Positions 35,477-45,493 of a DNA stretch of 64,000 nucleotides are shown piece after piece. The stretch covers positions 1,219,902 through 1,283,901 of the forward strand of contig NZ_JACABA010000001.1 of the NCBI RefSeq assembly GCF_013377015.1. The letters run 5' to 3'. Origin of the DNA: Rhodopseudomonas sp. Its GTDB lineage: Bacteria > Pseudomonadota > Alphaproteobacteria > Rhizobiales > Xanthobacteraceae. Within the stretch, counting starts at the first letter, position 1. Every line of letters starts with the position of its first letter. Both the position numbers and the translations under genes were made by a program. The notes under the pieces are model-generated. The model searched no databases, was not told the DNA's origin, and saw nothing but the letters and a program-made list of their open reading frames with translations.

Positions 35477-37699
35477 ATGAATGAACCGCATCTGATCGCC
35501 ACCGACCGCAGTCATTCACGCGGCGCCGGTATGCGGCTTCAGGTCCGGCCAGCCGACCTGTTCGGCGGCGCCGTCGCCGGTCTTCTCACCATCACCTACG
35601 GCCTGTCCTACGCGGTGCTGATCTTTTCCGGGCCGCTGCTGCCCTGGCTCGGCTACGGGCTGGCGGCGAGCTTCGTCTCGTCGGCGGCGCTGGCGCTGGT
35701 GGTGGCGCTCGGCAGTTCGTTCCGCTTCGCCGTGGCCGGCGTCGACAGTTCGACCGCCGCGGTCGCCGCGATCCTGTCTGCGTCGCTGACCGAGCGGCTG
35801 ATCGCGGAACATCCCGGCATGTCGCTGCTGGAGCCGGTGCTGCTGACGCTTTCTGCGGCGACGTTGCTGACCGGGGTGCTGCTGTGCGCGCTCGGGATGT
35901 CGCGGGTCGGCCGCGCCATCCGCTATGTGCCCTATCCGGTGATCGGTGGCTTCCTCGGCGCCACCGGATTCCTGATCGTGCTCGGCGCGGTCAAGGTGAT
36001 CACCGGCCACGCTGTAACCTTGCAGGCGATCGCCGGCTACAGCGAGGCCAGCATCGCGCAGATCGCCGCCGGCGGCGCGGTCGCGGGTGCGATTACGCTG
36101 GCGCTGCGCCGAACCAAGAGCGCGTTCGTGCTGCCGACGGTGCTGCTCTGCAGCCTGATCCTGGCGCAAATCGGGTTCGGCTTCGCCGGTATCTCGGCCG
36201 CCGAGGCGCAGCGACTGGGCTGGACCTTCGCCACCCCGGCGCCGTCGTCGCTGCTGCTGCCGTGGCATTTCGCCACGATCGCGCAATATCCTTGGGACAC
36301 GCTGCCCGAACTGCTCGGCAACGTCATCGCGGTGATCTTCGTCACCGCGATCGGCACCCTGTTCAACACCACCGGGATCGAGGTCGAGACCCACCGCGAG
36401 GCCGATCTCGACCGCGAACTCACCGCCGGCGGTCTCGCCAACATGTTGTCAGGGGCGCTCGGCGGCTATTCCGGCTGCGTCTCGATCAGCCGTTCGCTGT
36501 TGAACTATCGCAGCGGCGGCCGCGGGCGGATCTCCGGTCTGACCACGGCAGCGATGGCGGCGCTGATGCTGGTGCTCGATCCGGCGTTCCTCGGCCATGT
36601 GCCGAAATTCGTGCTCGGCGGATTGTTGTTGCAGCTCGGCTTCGGCCAGTTGAAGCGTTGGATCGTCGATTCCCGGCATCGGCTGTCGGTCACTGACTAC
36701 GTCTCGCTGATCGCCATCGTCGTCATCATCGTGCAGTGGGGGTTCATCGCCGGCGTGCTGATCGGCACCATAATCGGCTGCATGACCTTCGCTCTCAGCG
36801 CGTCGCGAATCAACTCGATCAAGTTCGGCTTCAACGCCACCGAATATCGCAGCTCGCTGGACCGCGCCGGCGTCGACGTGGCGTTGCTCAACGCCCATGG
36901 CGGCGAGATCCAGGGCCTGAACTTGCAGAGCTATCTGTTCTTCGGATCGGCCAACCGACTGTATCAGCACGTCAAGGTGCTGCTGCAGCGTTACCCCGAG
37001 TGCCGACACCTGGTGTTCGATTTCACGCTGGTCAACGGCGTGGATTCCTCGGCGGCCTACAGCTTTGCCCAGATCAAGCGGCTGTCGCAGGAGCGCGGCG
37101 CCCGGCTGGTGCTGGTCAACCTGCCGCCGCCGCTGGCCAAAATCCTGCGCGCCAGCCAATTCATCTCCGGCGACGTCGTGGTGATGCCGGAGCTCGATCA
37201 CGCGCTGGAGTGGTGCGAAAATGAGCTGATCGCCCGCCACGGCAAGCATGAAGGCGACGAAGGTACGCTGATCGGCTGGCTCGCGGGCGTGCTCGGCAGC
37301 GACGTGCTGGCCGAGGAGCTGACGCGGCGCTGCCGCCGGGTCAAGGTCGCGGCGGGCGAGGTCATCGCGCGGGTCGGCGAGGCCGCGGACTGCATGCACT
37401 TCATCGTCGAGGGACGGGTCAATATCATCGTGCCGACCGATCTCGGCCGCGTGATGCGGGTACGCAGCCTCGGCCGTTTCACCACCATCGGCGAAATGGG
37501 CATGGTGTCGGGCCAGCCGCGCAGCGCCACCATCGAGGCCGACATCGACAGCACGCTCTACGTGCTGCCCGCCGCCGCGTTCGACGCTATCAAGACCGAG
37601 AATCCGAAGCTGGGCCAGGCGCTGCTGGTCTATTTCATGTCGGTGATGGCGGAGCGTCTGACCTTCGCCAACCGCACCATCGGCGTGTTGCGGCGATAA
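35477..37699 (+). CDS. SulP anion transporter fused to STAS and cyclic-nucleotide-binding domains
   Basis: 740 residues. Residues about 25-440 form the SulP membrane core with 12-14 helices, including GLLTITYGLSYAVLIFSG and LFNTTGIEVETHREADLDREL. A STAS domain follows at about 460-580 (LNLQSYLFFGSAN, HLVFDFTLVNGVDSSAAYSF). The C-terminal 130 residues are a cyclic-NMP/Crp-like sensor fold (AGEVIARVGEAADCMHFIVEGRVNII, IGEMGMVSGQPRSATIEADIDSTLYVL). This suggests transport gated by a nucleotide or similar small molecule. Some family members carry bicarbonate, sulfate or dicarboxylates. The monocistronic gene has a 135-bp upstream gap. Confidence 0.92.
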   Translation: MNEPHLIATDRSHSRGAGMRLQVRPADLFGGAVAGLLTITYGLSYAVLIFSGPLLPWLGYGLAASFVSSAALALVVALGSSFRFAVAGVDSSTAAVAAILSASLTERLIAEHPGMSLLEPVLLTLSAATLLTGVLLCALGMSRVGRAIRYVPYPVIGGFLGATGFLIVLGAVKVITGHAVTLQAIAGYSEASIAQIAAGGAVAGAITLALRRTKSAFVLPTVLLCSLILAQIGFGFAGISAAEAQRLGWTFATPAPSSLLLPWHFATIAQYPWDTLPELLGNVIAVIFVTAIGTLFNTTGIEVETHREADLDRELTAGGLANMLSGALGGYSGCVSISRSLLNYRSGGRGRISGLTTAAMAALMLVLDPAFLGHVPKFVLGGLLLQLGFGQLKRWIVDSRHRLSVTDYVSLIAIVVIIVQWGFIAGVLIGTIIGCMTFALSASRINSIKFGFNATEYRSSLDRAGVDVALLNAHGGEIQGLNLQSYLFFGSANRLYQHVKVLLQRYPECRHLVFDFTLVNGVDSSAAYSFAQIKRLSQERGARLVLVNLPPPLAKILRASQFISGDVVVMPELDHALEWCENELIARHGKHEGDEGTLIGWLAGVLGSDVLAEELTRRCRRVKVAAGEVIARVGEAADCMHFIVEGRVNIIVPTDLGRVMRVRSLGRFTTIGEMGMVSGQPRSATIEADIDSTLYVLPAAAFDAIKTENPKLGQALLVYFMSVMAERLTFANRTIGVLRR

Positions 37700-37730
37700 C
37701 GCCCGTCATCGCAATCGGTATGCGGCGCGC

Positions 37731-39227
37731 TCAGATCCCCGCCATCATCACATATTTGATCTCGACATATTCCTCCGTGCCGTGATGCGAGCCCTCACGA
37801 CCGAGACCGGATTCCTTGACGCCGCCAAACGGGGCCACTTCGGTGGTGATCAGGCCGGAATTGACCCCGACCATGCCCGACTCCAGCGCTTCGGCGACCC
37901 GCCAGACCCGGCCGAGATCGCGCGAATAGAAGTAGCTCGCCAACCCGAACGGGGAATCATTAGCGAGCTTGATCACCTCGTCCTCGGTGCTGAAGCGGAA
38001 CACCGGCGCCAGCGGGCCGAAGGTTTCCTCATGCGCCACCAGCGCGTCGGGCCGGACGTTCGACAACACGGTGGGTTCGAAGAAGGTGCCGCCGAGCGCA
38101 TGGCGCTTGCCGCCGATGATCACCTTGGCGCCGTTGGCCACCGCGTCGGCGATGTGCTTCTCGGTCTTCTCCACCGCCGCCTCGTTGATCAGCGGCCCCT
38201 GCGTCACGCCGGCTTCGGTTCCGTCGCCGATCTTCATCGCACCGACCTTGGCGGCGAGCTTCTCCACGAAGGCGTCGTAGACGCCGTCCTGGACATAGAG
38301 CCGGTTGGCGCAGACGCAGGTCTGGCCCATGTTGCGATATTTCGACACCATCGCGCCATCCACCGCGGCGTCGATGTCAGCGTCGTCGAACACGATGAAC
38401 GGGGCGTTGCCGCCGAGTTCGAGCCCGAGTTTCTTCACCCCCACGGCGGCCTGCTGATACAGAATCTTGCCGACTTCAGTCGAGCCGGTGAAGCCGACGA
38501 AGCGCACCGCCGGATGCTCGCACAGCACCTTGCCGATTGCCGAGGAATTGCCGGTGAGGATGTTGAACACACCCTTCGGCACCCCGGCCCGCTCGGCCAG
38601 CGCCACCAGCGCCAGCGCGGTCAGCGGCGTCTCGTTGGCGGGCTTCAGCACCACGGTGCAGCCCGCCGCCAGCGCCGGTGAGACCTTGCGGGTGATCATC
38701 GAGCAGGGAAAATTCCACGGCGTGATCGCGCCGCAGACCCCGATCGGCTGCCGGATCGCGATCAAACGCGCGTCCGGCCGCTGCGTCGGAATCGTCTCGC
38801 CATAGACCCGGCGCGCTTCCTCGGCGAAGAACTCGACATAGGCGCCGCCGATGTCGACTTCGCCCAGCGCTTCGGTCAGCGGCTTGCCTTGCTCCGAGGT
38901 CAGGATCAGCGCCAGGTCCTCGCGGTTGGCGACGATCAGATCGAACCATCTGCGCAGGATATTGGAACGCTGCTTGGCGGTGAGCTTGGCCCAGGCCGGA
39001 AACGCCCGTTCGGCGGCTTCCACCGCTTGCGTCGCTTCCGCGGTACTCAGCTTCGGCACCTTGGCGAGATCAATCCCGTTGACCGGGTTGGTGACGGGAT
39101 TGGACGGCGTGCCGGTCCAGGCGCCATCGATGAAACACTGCTCGCGCAGCAGCGAGGAATCCTTCAGACGGTCGCGCAGCGACGGACCGGTGACTGTGGG
39201 CGTACGGGCAGCGGCGGTCGGGGACAT
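37731..39227 (-). CDS. gabD: NAD(P)-dependent succinate-semialdehyde dehydrogenase-type ALDH
   Basis: 498 residues. Motifs are TPWNFPCSMITRKVSPALAAGCTVVLKPANETP, FTGSTEVGKIL, ELGGNAPFIVFDDAD (catalytic Glu) and MGQTCVCANR (catalytic Cys), ending VKESGLGREGSHHGTEEYVEIKYVMM. The best match from memory is GabD (succinate or glutarate semialdehyde). The ATG at 39227 has GGAGAG before it. No gabT or gabP is nearby, so the substrate within the semialdehyde class stays uncertain. Confidence 0.87.
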   Translation of the reverse strand: MSPTAAARTPTVTGPSLRDRLKDSSLLREQCFIDGAWTGTPSNPVTNPVNGIDLAKVPKLSTAEATQAVEAAERAFPAWAKLTAKQRSNILRRWFDLIVANREDLALILTSEQGKPLTEALGEVDIGGAYVEFFAEEARRVYGETIPTQRPDARLIAIRQPIGVCGAITPWNFPCSMITRKVSPALAAGCTVVLKPANETPLTALALVALAERAGVPKGVFNILTGNSSAIGKVLCEHPAVRFVGFTGSTEVGKILYQQAAVGVKKLGLELGGNAPFIVFDDADIDAAVDGAMVSKYRNMGQTCVCANRLYVQDGVYDAFVEKLAAKVGAMKIGDGTEAGVTQGPLINEAAVEKTEKHIADAVANGAKVIIGGKRHALGGTFFEPTVLSNVRPDALVAHEETFGPLAPVFRFSTEDEVIKLANDSPFGLASYFYSRDLGRVWRVAEALESGMVGVNSGLITTEVAPFGGVKESGLGREGSHHGTEEYVEIKYVMMAGI

Positions 39228-39584
39228 CTTTGACTCTCCTCCAGCATTTTTTGAATCGCGCAGCGGAGCCGACAGTGCGGCCGGCATGTTACAAAGTATA
39301 GGCTCAAATAGCCTGGCACGCACCGGCGGCTTTCAACCCCTCGACGATGTGATGACGATCGCGGCTTCCCGTCTCGAACCATGAGGATATCGATCCCTCA
39401 TCCATCGCGACGCGGCCAAATGGCCGCTCCTCCAGGCCGCGACAAAATCCAGCTCAACACTTTGCGGACTTACGTCGCTTCACGAGTCCGCGACCGCCGG
39501 GGTGCTGCGATCTGCCGGCTTGCCGGAAACGGAAAGCGGGTGGACAATTGCCCGGTTACAAGAAAACCAAAATGGGAGGATGTG
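39228..39584. other. Divergent promoter region gabD / serine hydrolase
   Basis: 357 bp with no gene. GCGGACT (39464-39470) and AGTCCGC (39485-39491) form a 7-bp stem with a 14-base loop, possibly an operator or leader hairpin for the serine hydrolase. No certain promoter hexamers were assigned. Confidence 0.4.
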
Positions 39585-40772
39585 ATGCAAGGAACGGCAC
39601 AGATCGATCAGGTTTTGCGTCAAAAATGCGAGAACGGAGAGATTCCCGGCGTGGTCGCAATGGCGGCCAGCGGCAATGAGGTGGTGTACCAGGGCGCGTT
39701 CGGCAAGCGCGACCTCTCGAAGCCCGATGCGATGACCGCCGACAGCGTGTTCTGGATCGCGTCGATGACCAAGGCGGTCACCGCCGCCGCGGCGATGCAA
39801 CTAGTCGAGCAGGGCAAGCTGTCGCTGGACGAACCGATCGACAGGCTGCTGCCGGAACTGGCATCGCCGCAGGTGCTGGAAGGCTTCGACCACAATGGCG
39901 AGCCGAGACTGCGACCGGCCAACAATCCGATCACGCTGCGGCATCTACTCACCCACACCTCCGGCTTCTGCTACGACATGTGGAACGCCGACATGGTGAT
40001 CTATCGCGAAAAGACCGGGACGCCGGGCGTCACCTCTTGCCTCAACGCCGCGCTGCAAACCCCGATCATGTCCGACCCCGGCACCCGCTGGGAATACGGC
40101 ATCGGTATCGATTTCGTCGGCAAGGCGGTCGAGGCGGCCAGCGGCGTGCGGCTCGACGCCTATCTGCGCGATCATCTGCTGCAGCCGCTCGGCATGACCG
40201 ATACCGGCTTCAAGATCAGCGACGCGATGCGCGCGCGGCTGGTGGCGATGCATGCCCGCGGCCCCGACGGATCGCTGACGCCGATTCCGTTCGAACTGGA
40301 GCAGGACCCCGAATTCCACATGGGCGGCGGCGGGCTGTACGGCACCGCCGCCGACTACATCAAATTCGTCCAGATGATCCTGAATAGGGGCCGCGGCAAC
40401 GGCAACCAGGTGCTGAAGCCCGAAACCGTTGCGCTGATGAGCCAGAACCACATTGGCGATCTCACCATGACCAAGATGACCTCCGCGATCGCGATGGTGA
40501 CCAACGACGTCGATCTCTATCCCGGCATCGACAAGAAATGGGGCCTCAGCTTCATGATCAACAATGTGACCACGCCGGAGGGCCGCAGCGCCGGCAGCCT
40601 GGCCTGGGCCGGGCTCGCCAACACCTATTATTGGATCGATCCGGCGCGCGACATCTGCGGGGTGATCCTGATGCAGGTGTTGCCGTTCGCGGACGACCGC
40701 TGCCTGGACGCCTTCGCCGGCTTCGAACGCGGCATCTATACGGCGCTCGACGCCGCGCAGCGGGCGGCGTGA
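39585..40772 (+). CDS. Class-C beta-lactamase-fold serine hydrolase
   Basis: 395 residues. The nucleophile motif is SMTK (Ser60, Lys63) and the second motif is [12 protein letters not shown], where Tyr acts as general base. The third (H/KxG-like) region lies near [16 protein letters not shown]. The absence of a signal peptide and the EstB-like layout suggest a cytosolic esterase or amidase rather than a true beta-lactamase. ATG 39585 follows GGGAGGATGTG. It is followed after 61 bp by an acyl-CoA synthetase, so the pair may work in degrading an ester. Confidence 0.88.
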   Translation: MQGTAQIDQVLRQKCENGEIPGVVAMAASGNEVVYQGAFGKRDLSKPDAMTADSVFWIASMTKAVTAAAAMQLVEQGKLSLDEPIDRLLPELASPQVLEGFDHNGEPRLRPANNPITLRHLLTHTSGFCYDMWNADMVIYREKTGTPGVTSCLNAALQTPIMSDPGTRWEYGIGIDFVGKAVEAASGVRLDAYLRDHLLQPLGMTDTGFKISDAMRARLVAMHARGPDGSLTPIPFELEQDPEFHMGGGGLYGTAADYIKFVQMILNRGRGNGNQVLKPETVALMSQNHIGDLTMTKMTSAIAMVTNDVDLYPGIDKKWGLSFMINNVTTPEGRSAGSLAWAGLANTYYWIDPARDICGVILMQVLPFADDRCLDAFAGFERGIYTALDAAQRAA

Positions 40773-40784
40773 GCCATTCCATCT

Positions 40785-40814
40785 TGCCGGCGAGGTCGAT
40801 CGATCTCGCCGGCA
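40785..40814. terminator. Hairpin between serine hydrolase and acyl-CoA synthetase
   Basis: Perfect 10-bp arms TGCCGGCGAG (40785-40794) and CTCGCCGGCA (40805-40814) with a 10-base loop GTCGATCGAT. It ends seven bases before the GAGGAG ribosome site of the next gene. It may attenuate or stabilise the downstream message rather than end it. Confidence 0.5.
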
Positions 40815-40833
40815 TCCATCGAGGAGCCTGGAT

Positions 40834-42528
40834 TTGACCGACAAAGCCTTGAGTTACGTCTGCGGCGTCGCCAATGCGCCGCTGCTCGGCGACACCATCG
40901 GCCGCGGCCTCGACCGCGCCGCGCGGCGCTGGCCCGACCGCGAGGCGCTGGTGTCGCCCTCTCACGATGTGCGCTGGAGCTGGCGCGACTTCGCCGCCCG
41001 GGTCGATGCGCTCGCCGCCGGCTTCCTCGCCCTCGGGCTGGAGCGCGGCGCCCGGATCGGGGTGTGGTCGCTGAACCGGCCGGAATGGACGCTGACCCAA
41101 TTCGCCGCCGCCAAGGCCGGGCTGATCCTGGTCACCATCAATCCGGCCTACCGGCTGAGCGAATTGGAATTCGCGCTCGCCAAGGTCGGCTGCGCCGCTT
41201 TGGTCACCGCCACCGCGTTCAAGACCAGCAACTACATGGACATGCTCAACACGCTGATCCCCGAACTGGCGCAGGCGCAGCCGGGTCAGTTGAAGGCCGC
41301 GAAGCTGCCGATGCTGCGCGCGGTGATTCAGGTCGGCGGCCCGCTCTGTCCCGGGACAATTCCGTTCGACGATGTCGCGCGGATGGGCGGTGCGCGCCAG
41401 CGCGAGACCCTCGCCACGCTGGCCGACACGCTGCAGTTCGACGATCCGGTCAACATCCAGTTCACCAGCGGCACCACCGGGTCGCCGAAAGGCGTGACGC
41501 TGACCCATCACAATATTCTCAACAACGGCTACTTCGTCGGCCGCGCGATGCGGCTGACCGAACGCGACCGCATCTGCATTCCGGTGCCGCTGTATCACTG
41601 CTTCGGCATGGTGATGGGCAACCTCGCCGCGGTGACCTGTGGCGCCACCATGGTGTATCCGGGCGAAGGCTTCGATCCGCTCGCCACGCTGCAGACCGTC
41701 GAGCGTGAAAAATGCACCGCGCTGTACGGCGTGCCGACGATGTTCATCGCCGAACTCGACCACCCGGACTTTGCCAGCTTCGATCTCACGTCGCTGCGCA
41801 CCGGCATCATGGCGGGCGCCCCGTGCCCGGTCGAGGTGATGCGCCGCGTCAACGACCAGATGAATATGCGCGAGGTGACGATCGCCTACGGCATGACGGA
41901 GACCAGCCCGGTCAGTTTCCAGAGCGCCGTCGACGATCCGGAGGAGCGCCGGGTCGCGACGGTCGGACGGATTCATCCTCATGTCGAGGTCAAGGTGGTC
42001 GATCTCGAGGGCCGGGTGGTGCCGCGCGGCGCGCGCGGCGAACTCTGCACCCGCGGCTACAGCGTGATGCTGGGGTATTGGGACGAGCCGGAAAAGACCG
42101 CCGACGTGCTCGACAAGGCCGGCTGGATGCACACCGGCGATCTCGCGGTGATCGACGACGAGGGCTATTGCAACATCGTCGGCCGCATCAAGGACATGGT
42201 GATCCGCGGCGGCGAGAACCTGTATCCGCGCGAAATCGAGGAATTCCTCTATCGCCACCCGAAGATCCAGGACGTCCAGATCTTCGGCGTCGCCGACGAT
42301 CGCTATGGCGAGGAGCTGTGCGCATGGATCCGCGTCCGCGCCGGCGAGACGCTGACCGCCGACGAGGTGCGGGCGTTCTGCCAGGGCCAGATCGCCCACA
42401 ACAAGATCCCGCGCTACATCGAATTCGTCGGAGAATTCCCGATGACCGTGACCGGCAAGATCCAGAAATTCATCATGCGCGACACGGTAGAGTCACGACT
42501 TGGACTGACGGCCGCGAAGACGGCGTAA
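40834..42528 (+). CDS. AMP-binding acyl-CoA synthetase (medium/short-chain type)
   Basis: 564 residues with a TTG start at 40834, supported by GAGGAG seven to eight bases upstream. Motifs are [73 protein letters not shown] and the C-terminal [11 protein letters not shown]ys. The length and motifs fit fatty acyl-CoA synthetases of FadK/AcsA3-like groups, about 560 residues. It probably activates a fatty or aromatic acid for beta-oxidation. It is convergent with the PfkB kinase, and a palindromic repeat lies between them. Confidence 0.9.
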   Translation: MTDKALSYVCGVANAPLLGDTIGRGLDRAARRWPDREALVSPSHDVRWSWRDFAARVDALAAGFLALGLERGARIGVWSLNRPEWTLTQFAAAKAGLILVTINPAYRLSELEFALAKVGCAALVTATAFKTSNYMDMLNTLIPELAQAQPGQLKAAKLPMLRAVIQVGGPLCPGTIPFDDVARMGGARQRETLATLADTLQFDDPVNIQFTSGTTGSPKGVTLTHHNILNNGYFVGRAMRLTERDRICIPVPLYHCFGMVMGNLAAVTCGATMVYPGEGFDPLATLQTVEREKCTALYGVPTMFIAELDHPDFASFDLTSLRTGIMAGAPCPVEVMRRVNDQMNMREVTIAYGMTETSPVSFQSAVDDPEERRVATVGRIHPHVEVKVVDLEGRVVPRGARGELCTRGYSVMLGYWDEPEKTADVLDKAGWMHTGDLAVIDDEGYCNIVGRIKDMVIRGGENLYPREIEEFLYRHPKIQDVQIFGVADDRYGEELCAWIRVRAGETLTADEVRAFCQGQIAHNKIPRYIEFVGEFPMTVTGKIQKFIMRDTVESRLGLTAAKTA

Positions 42529-42562
42529 CGATCGCCGCGACGACGACTTGATACCAACCAGC

Positions 42563-42699
42563 GTCATTCCGGGGCACGCGCCGCGCCAGCGGCGCGTGAG
42601 CCCGGAATCTCGCGCAGCAGCACACCGTCATCTCTGCCGCCACACCGTGCCGCAAGATTCCGGGTTCGCTCGAGCTGCGCTCTCGCGCCCCGGAATGAC
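42563..42699. repeat. Palindromic double-hairpin repeat, copy B
   Basis: 137 bp bounded by GTCATTCCGGGGC and GCCCCGGAATGAC. Each half can fold alone (ATTCCGGGGC...GAGCCCGGAAT, AAGATTCCGGG...CCCGGAAT), or the two ends can pair with each other. It lies between two convergent genes. It shares ends and the inner GCAAGATTCCGGGTTCGCTCG block with copy C (46550-46675). Confidence 0.85.
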
Positions 42700-42742
42700 T
42701 GCCTTTGGTGCGGCGGCGCGTCTCGCCTGCCCAGCGGAAGAA

Positions 42743-43744
42743 TCAGACCGGCAACCCGTTCTGCTGCGCCAGATCCTGCAGCGAGGTCTGCGGACGGGCG
42801 CCGATGTGCTGGATCACTTCGGCGGCGGCCAGCGCGCCGAGTCGGCCGGCGTTTTCATAACCGGCGTTGCGCACCAGGCCGAACAGGAAGCCGGCGGCGA
42901 ACAGATCGCCGGCGCCGGTGGTGTCGACCAGCGTGTCGATCTTCGCGGCCGGGACCAGCGTGACTTCGTCCTTGGTGACGACCGCACAGCCCTTCTCGCT
43001 GCGGGTGACGACGCCGAGTTTGACGTCGAGCGCGAGTTGCTTCAGCGCGGTGTCGAAATCCGCGGTCTGGTACAGCGCATGCAGTTCGGATTCGTTGGCG
43101 AAGATCAGGTCGACGGTGCCGGAGCGCATCAGCTCGAGGAATTCGTCGCGGTAGCGATCGACGCAGAACGCATCCGACAGCGTCAGCGCCACCTGGCGCT
43201 TGGCGTCATGGGCGATGGTCGAGGCTTTCAGGAACGCGTCCTTGGCGTTCTTCGGGTCCCACAGATAGCCTTCCAGATAGACGATCGCCGAGCCGGCGAT
43301 CTGGATCGGGTCGATGTCGTCGGGGCCGAGGTCCTGGGCGGCGCCCAGATAGGTGTTCATGGTGCGCTCGCCGTCCGGCGTCACCAGGATGTAGGAGCAG
43401 CCGGTGGCGGGGCCATCGGCGGCCGCTTTGGTCTCGAACGCCACCTTCGCGGCGCGGATGTCGTGGCTGTAGAGTCTCCCGATCTGGTCGTCCTTGACCT
43501 TGCCCACATAGGCGGTACGGGCGCCGAAATTGGCCAGGCCCACGATGGTGTTGGCGGCCGAGCCACCGGACATTTCCACCGCCTGCCCCATCGCCGCGTA
43601 GATCGCGGCGGCGCGGGCCTCGTCGATCAGCGCCATGCCGCCCTTCACCATGCCGTGCTTGACCAGGAAATCGTCCTCGGTCCGCACCAGCACGTCGAAA
43701 ATCGCATTGCCGATCGCGAGCACGTCGTATTTCGCTGAAGTCAT
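42743..43744 (-). CDS. PfkB-family carbohydrate/adenosine kinase
   Basis: 333 residues. It has the N-terminal YDVLAIGNAIFDVLV, the substrate motif GGSAANTIVGLANFGA and the ATP/catalytic motif DTTGAGDLFAAGFLFG with the catalytic Asp. The GGSAANT pattern and size are typical of adenosine-kinase-like members common in alphaproteobacteria. The ATG at 43744 is chosen; 43804 lies in the divergent gap with murJ. A sugar substrate such as ribose is the alternative. Confidence 0.88.
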   Translation of the reverse strand: MTSAKYDVLAIGNAIFDVLVRTEDDFLVKHGMVKGGMALIDEARAAAIYAAMGQAVEMSGGSAANTIVGLANFGARTAYVGKVKDDQIGRLYSHDIRAAKVAFETKAAADGPATGCSYILVTPDGERTMNTYLGAAQDLGPDDIDPIQIAGSAIVYLEGYLWDPKNAKDAFLKASTIAHDAKRQVALTLSDAFCVDRYRDEFLELMRSGTVDLIFANESELHALYQTADFDTALKQLALDVKLGVVTRSEKGCAVVTKDEVTLVPAAKIDTLVDTTGAGDLFAAGFLFGLVRNAGYENAGRLGALAAAEVIQHIGARPQTSLQDLAQQNGLPV

Positions 43745-43872
43745 GAGAATATCCCGTTGCGGCAATTGCGAGGGCGCGGAAAATCCGGTCCAACTCGCTG
43801 GCATGTAAAGGCTGGCTGATCGAGCCGCGACCTATCACGTTCAACCCTTCGCCAGCAAGGCTTCCCCGCGCG

Positions 43873-45426
43873 ATGATCCGCCCGATCCTCACCGTCTCCG
43901 CCGGAACGCTGACGTCGCGGCTGTTGGGATTCGTTCGCGATGCGCTGGTGGCAGCACTGCTCGGCGCCGGTGGCGTCGCGGACGCGTTTCTGCTGGCGTT
44001 TCAGCTGGTCAATGTGACGCGACGGCTGCTGACCGAAGGCGCGCTGAACGCCGCGCTGGTGCCCGCCTGGCTGCGGCTGCGCGACCTCAATGGACCAGCG
44101 GTGGCCGCGGCCTTCGCCGGCCGGCTGGTCGGCAGCATCGGCGTGGCCACGCTGGCGATGGCGATCCTGCTCGGCGTCGCGATGCCGCTGGTGATCGCCG
44201 CGCTGGCGCCGGGGTTCGTCGGCCAGCCGACGCTGCAACGCGCGGTCGACGACGCCCGCTTGATGCTGCCCTATCTGGCCTTCGCCGGTCCGGTCGCGGT
44301 GATGATGGGGCTGTTGAATGCGCAGCATCGCTTCGCGCTGACGGCGTTCTCGCCGCTGCTGTTCAACCTCGCCCTCATCGGCACGACCATCGCGCTGCTG
44401 ATCTGGCGCCGTGACGCTGCCGAGGCCGCACTGATCCTGGCGGCGACCGTCGGCGTCGCCGGCTTGTTGCAATTGCTGACGCTGGCGTGGCGGCGCGGCG
44501 ACGCGGTGGCGACGCCGCTGCGGCTGGCCTTCGACGCCGAAATGCGCGGCTTCCTCGGCCGCGCGCTGCCCGGGATGCTGGCGAATTCCGGGCCGCAATG
44601 GCTGATCGTCGCCGGCGCGGTGATCGCCTCGGCTGTGCCGGCCGCGGTGTCGTGGCTGTATTTCGCCAACCGGCTGATCGAACTGCCGCTCGGCATCGTC
44701 GGCACCGCGATGGGCACCGTGCTGGTGCCGGAACTGACCCGCGCGGTGCGCGCCGACGATCCCGCGGCGATCGCGCAGGCGGAATCGCGCGCGCTGGAAC
44801 TGGCGGTCGGACTGGCGCTGCCGGCAATGCTGGGGCTGGTCGTGCTGAGCCAGCCGATCGTGCGGCTGCTGTTCGAGCACGGCGCGTTCGGCGCCGCCGA
44901 CACTGCGGCGACTGCGCAGGCGCTGGCGCTGCTGGCGCTGGGGCTGCCGGCGCAGGTGCTGACCAAGGCGCTGGCACCGGCGTTTTTCGCCCGCGACAAC
45001 ACCGGCAGTCCGCTGCGGGCGATGCTCGGCGGGCTCGGCGTCGCGATCGTCGCGGCATTGCTGCTGGCACCGTGGTTCGGCATCGGCGGCGTCGCCGCCG
45101 CGGTGGCGCTCGGTGCCTGGGGCTCGGCCGCCCTGCTGATCCGGCGCGGCGCGGCGACGTTCGGTCTGTCGCTGACGGCAGACGCGCGGCGGCGGCTGGT
45201 GCTGATCGCGATCGCCGCGCTGGCGATGGCCGGGCTGCTATGGCTGAAGGCGACATTCGCGCTGCCGCTGGTGGCGCAGGCCCATAGTGCGATCCAGGCG
45301 GCGGCGCTCTTGCTCGTGATCGCGGGCGCCGTTGCGATCTATGGCGGACTGCTGGTGCTGCTCGGTGTCGTCAGCCCGTCAGAGCTGCTGCGCGCGATCC
45401 GACGGCCTGCCGGCTTGCACGACTGA
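43873..45426 (+). CDS. murJ: Lipid II flippase MurJ
   Basis: 517 residues, normal for MurJ/MviN, with about 14 membrane helices. The start matches the family (TVSAGTLTSRLLGFVRDALVAALLG, LTEGALNAALVPAW). It moves lipid II across the inner membrane for peptidoglycan synthesis. The next gene is trpS, 67 bp downstream, an order known from other alphaproteobacteria. In many relatives glnD lies upstream; here a PfkB kinase on the other strand takes that place. Confidence 0.93.
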   Translation: MIRPILTVSAGTLTSRLLGFVRDALVAALLGAGGVADAFLLAFQLVNVTRRLLTEGALNAALVPAWLRLRDLNGPAVAAAFAGRLVGSIGVATLAMAILLGVAMPLVIAALAPGFVGQPTLQRAVDDARLMLPYLAFAGPVAVMMGLLNAQHRFALTAFSPLLFNLALIGTTIALLIWRRDAAEAALILAATVGVAGLLQLLTLAWRRGDAVATPLRLAFDAEMRGFLGRALPGMLANSGPQWLIVAGAVIASAVPAAVSWLYFANRLIELPLGIVGTAMGTVLVPELTRAVRADDPAAIAQAESRALELAVGLALPAMLGLVVLSQPIVRLLFEHGAFGAADTAATAQALALLALGLPAQVLTKALAPAFFARDNTGSPLRAMLGGLGVAIVAALLLAPWFGIGGVAAAVALGAWGSAALLIRRGAATFGLSLTADARRRLVLIAIAALAMAGLLWLKATFALPLVAQAHSAIQAAALLLVIAGAVAIYGGLLVLLGVVSPSELLRAIRRPAGLHD

Positions 45427-45493
45427 CGCCCGCATGGCAGAGCACGGCGCCTGACGGCACGGAATGGCGCCAGACGCGCGCGGGAACAGCATC

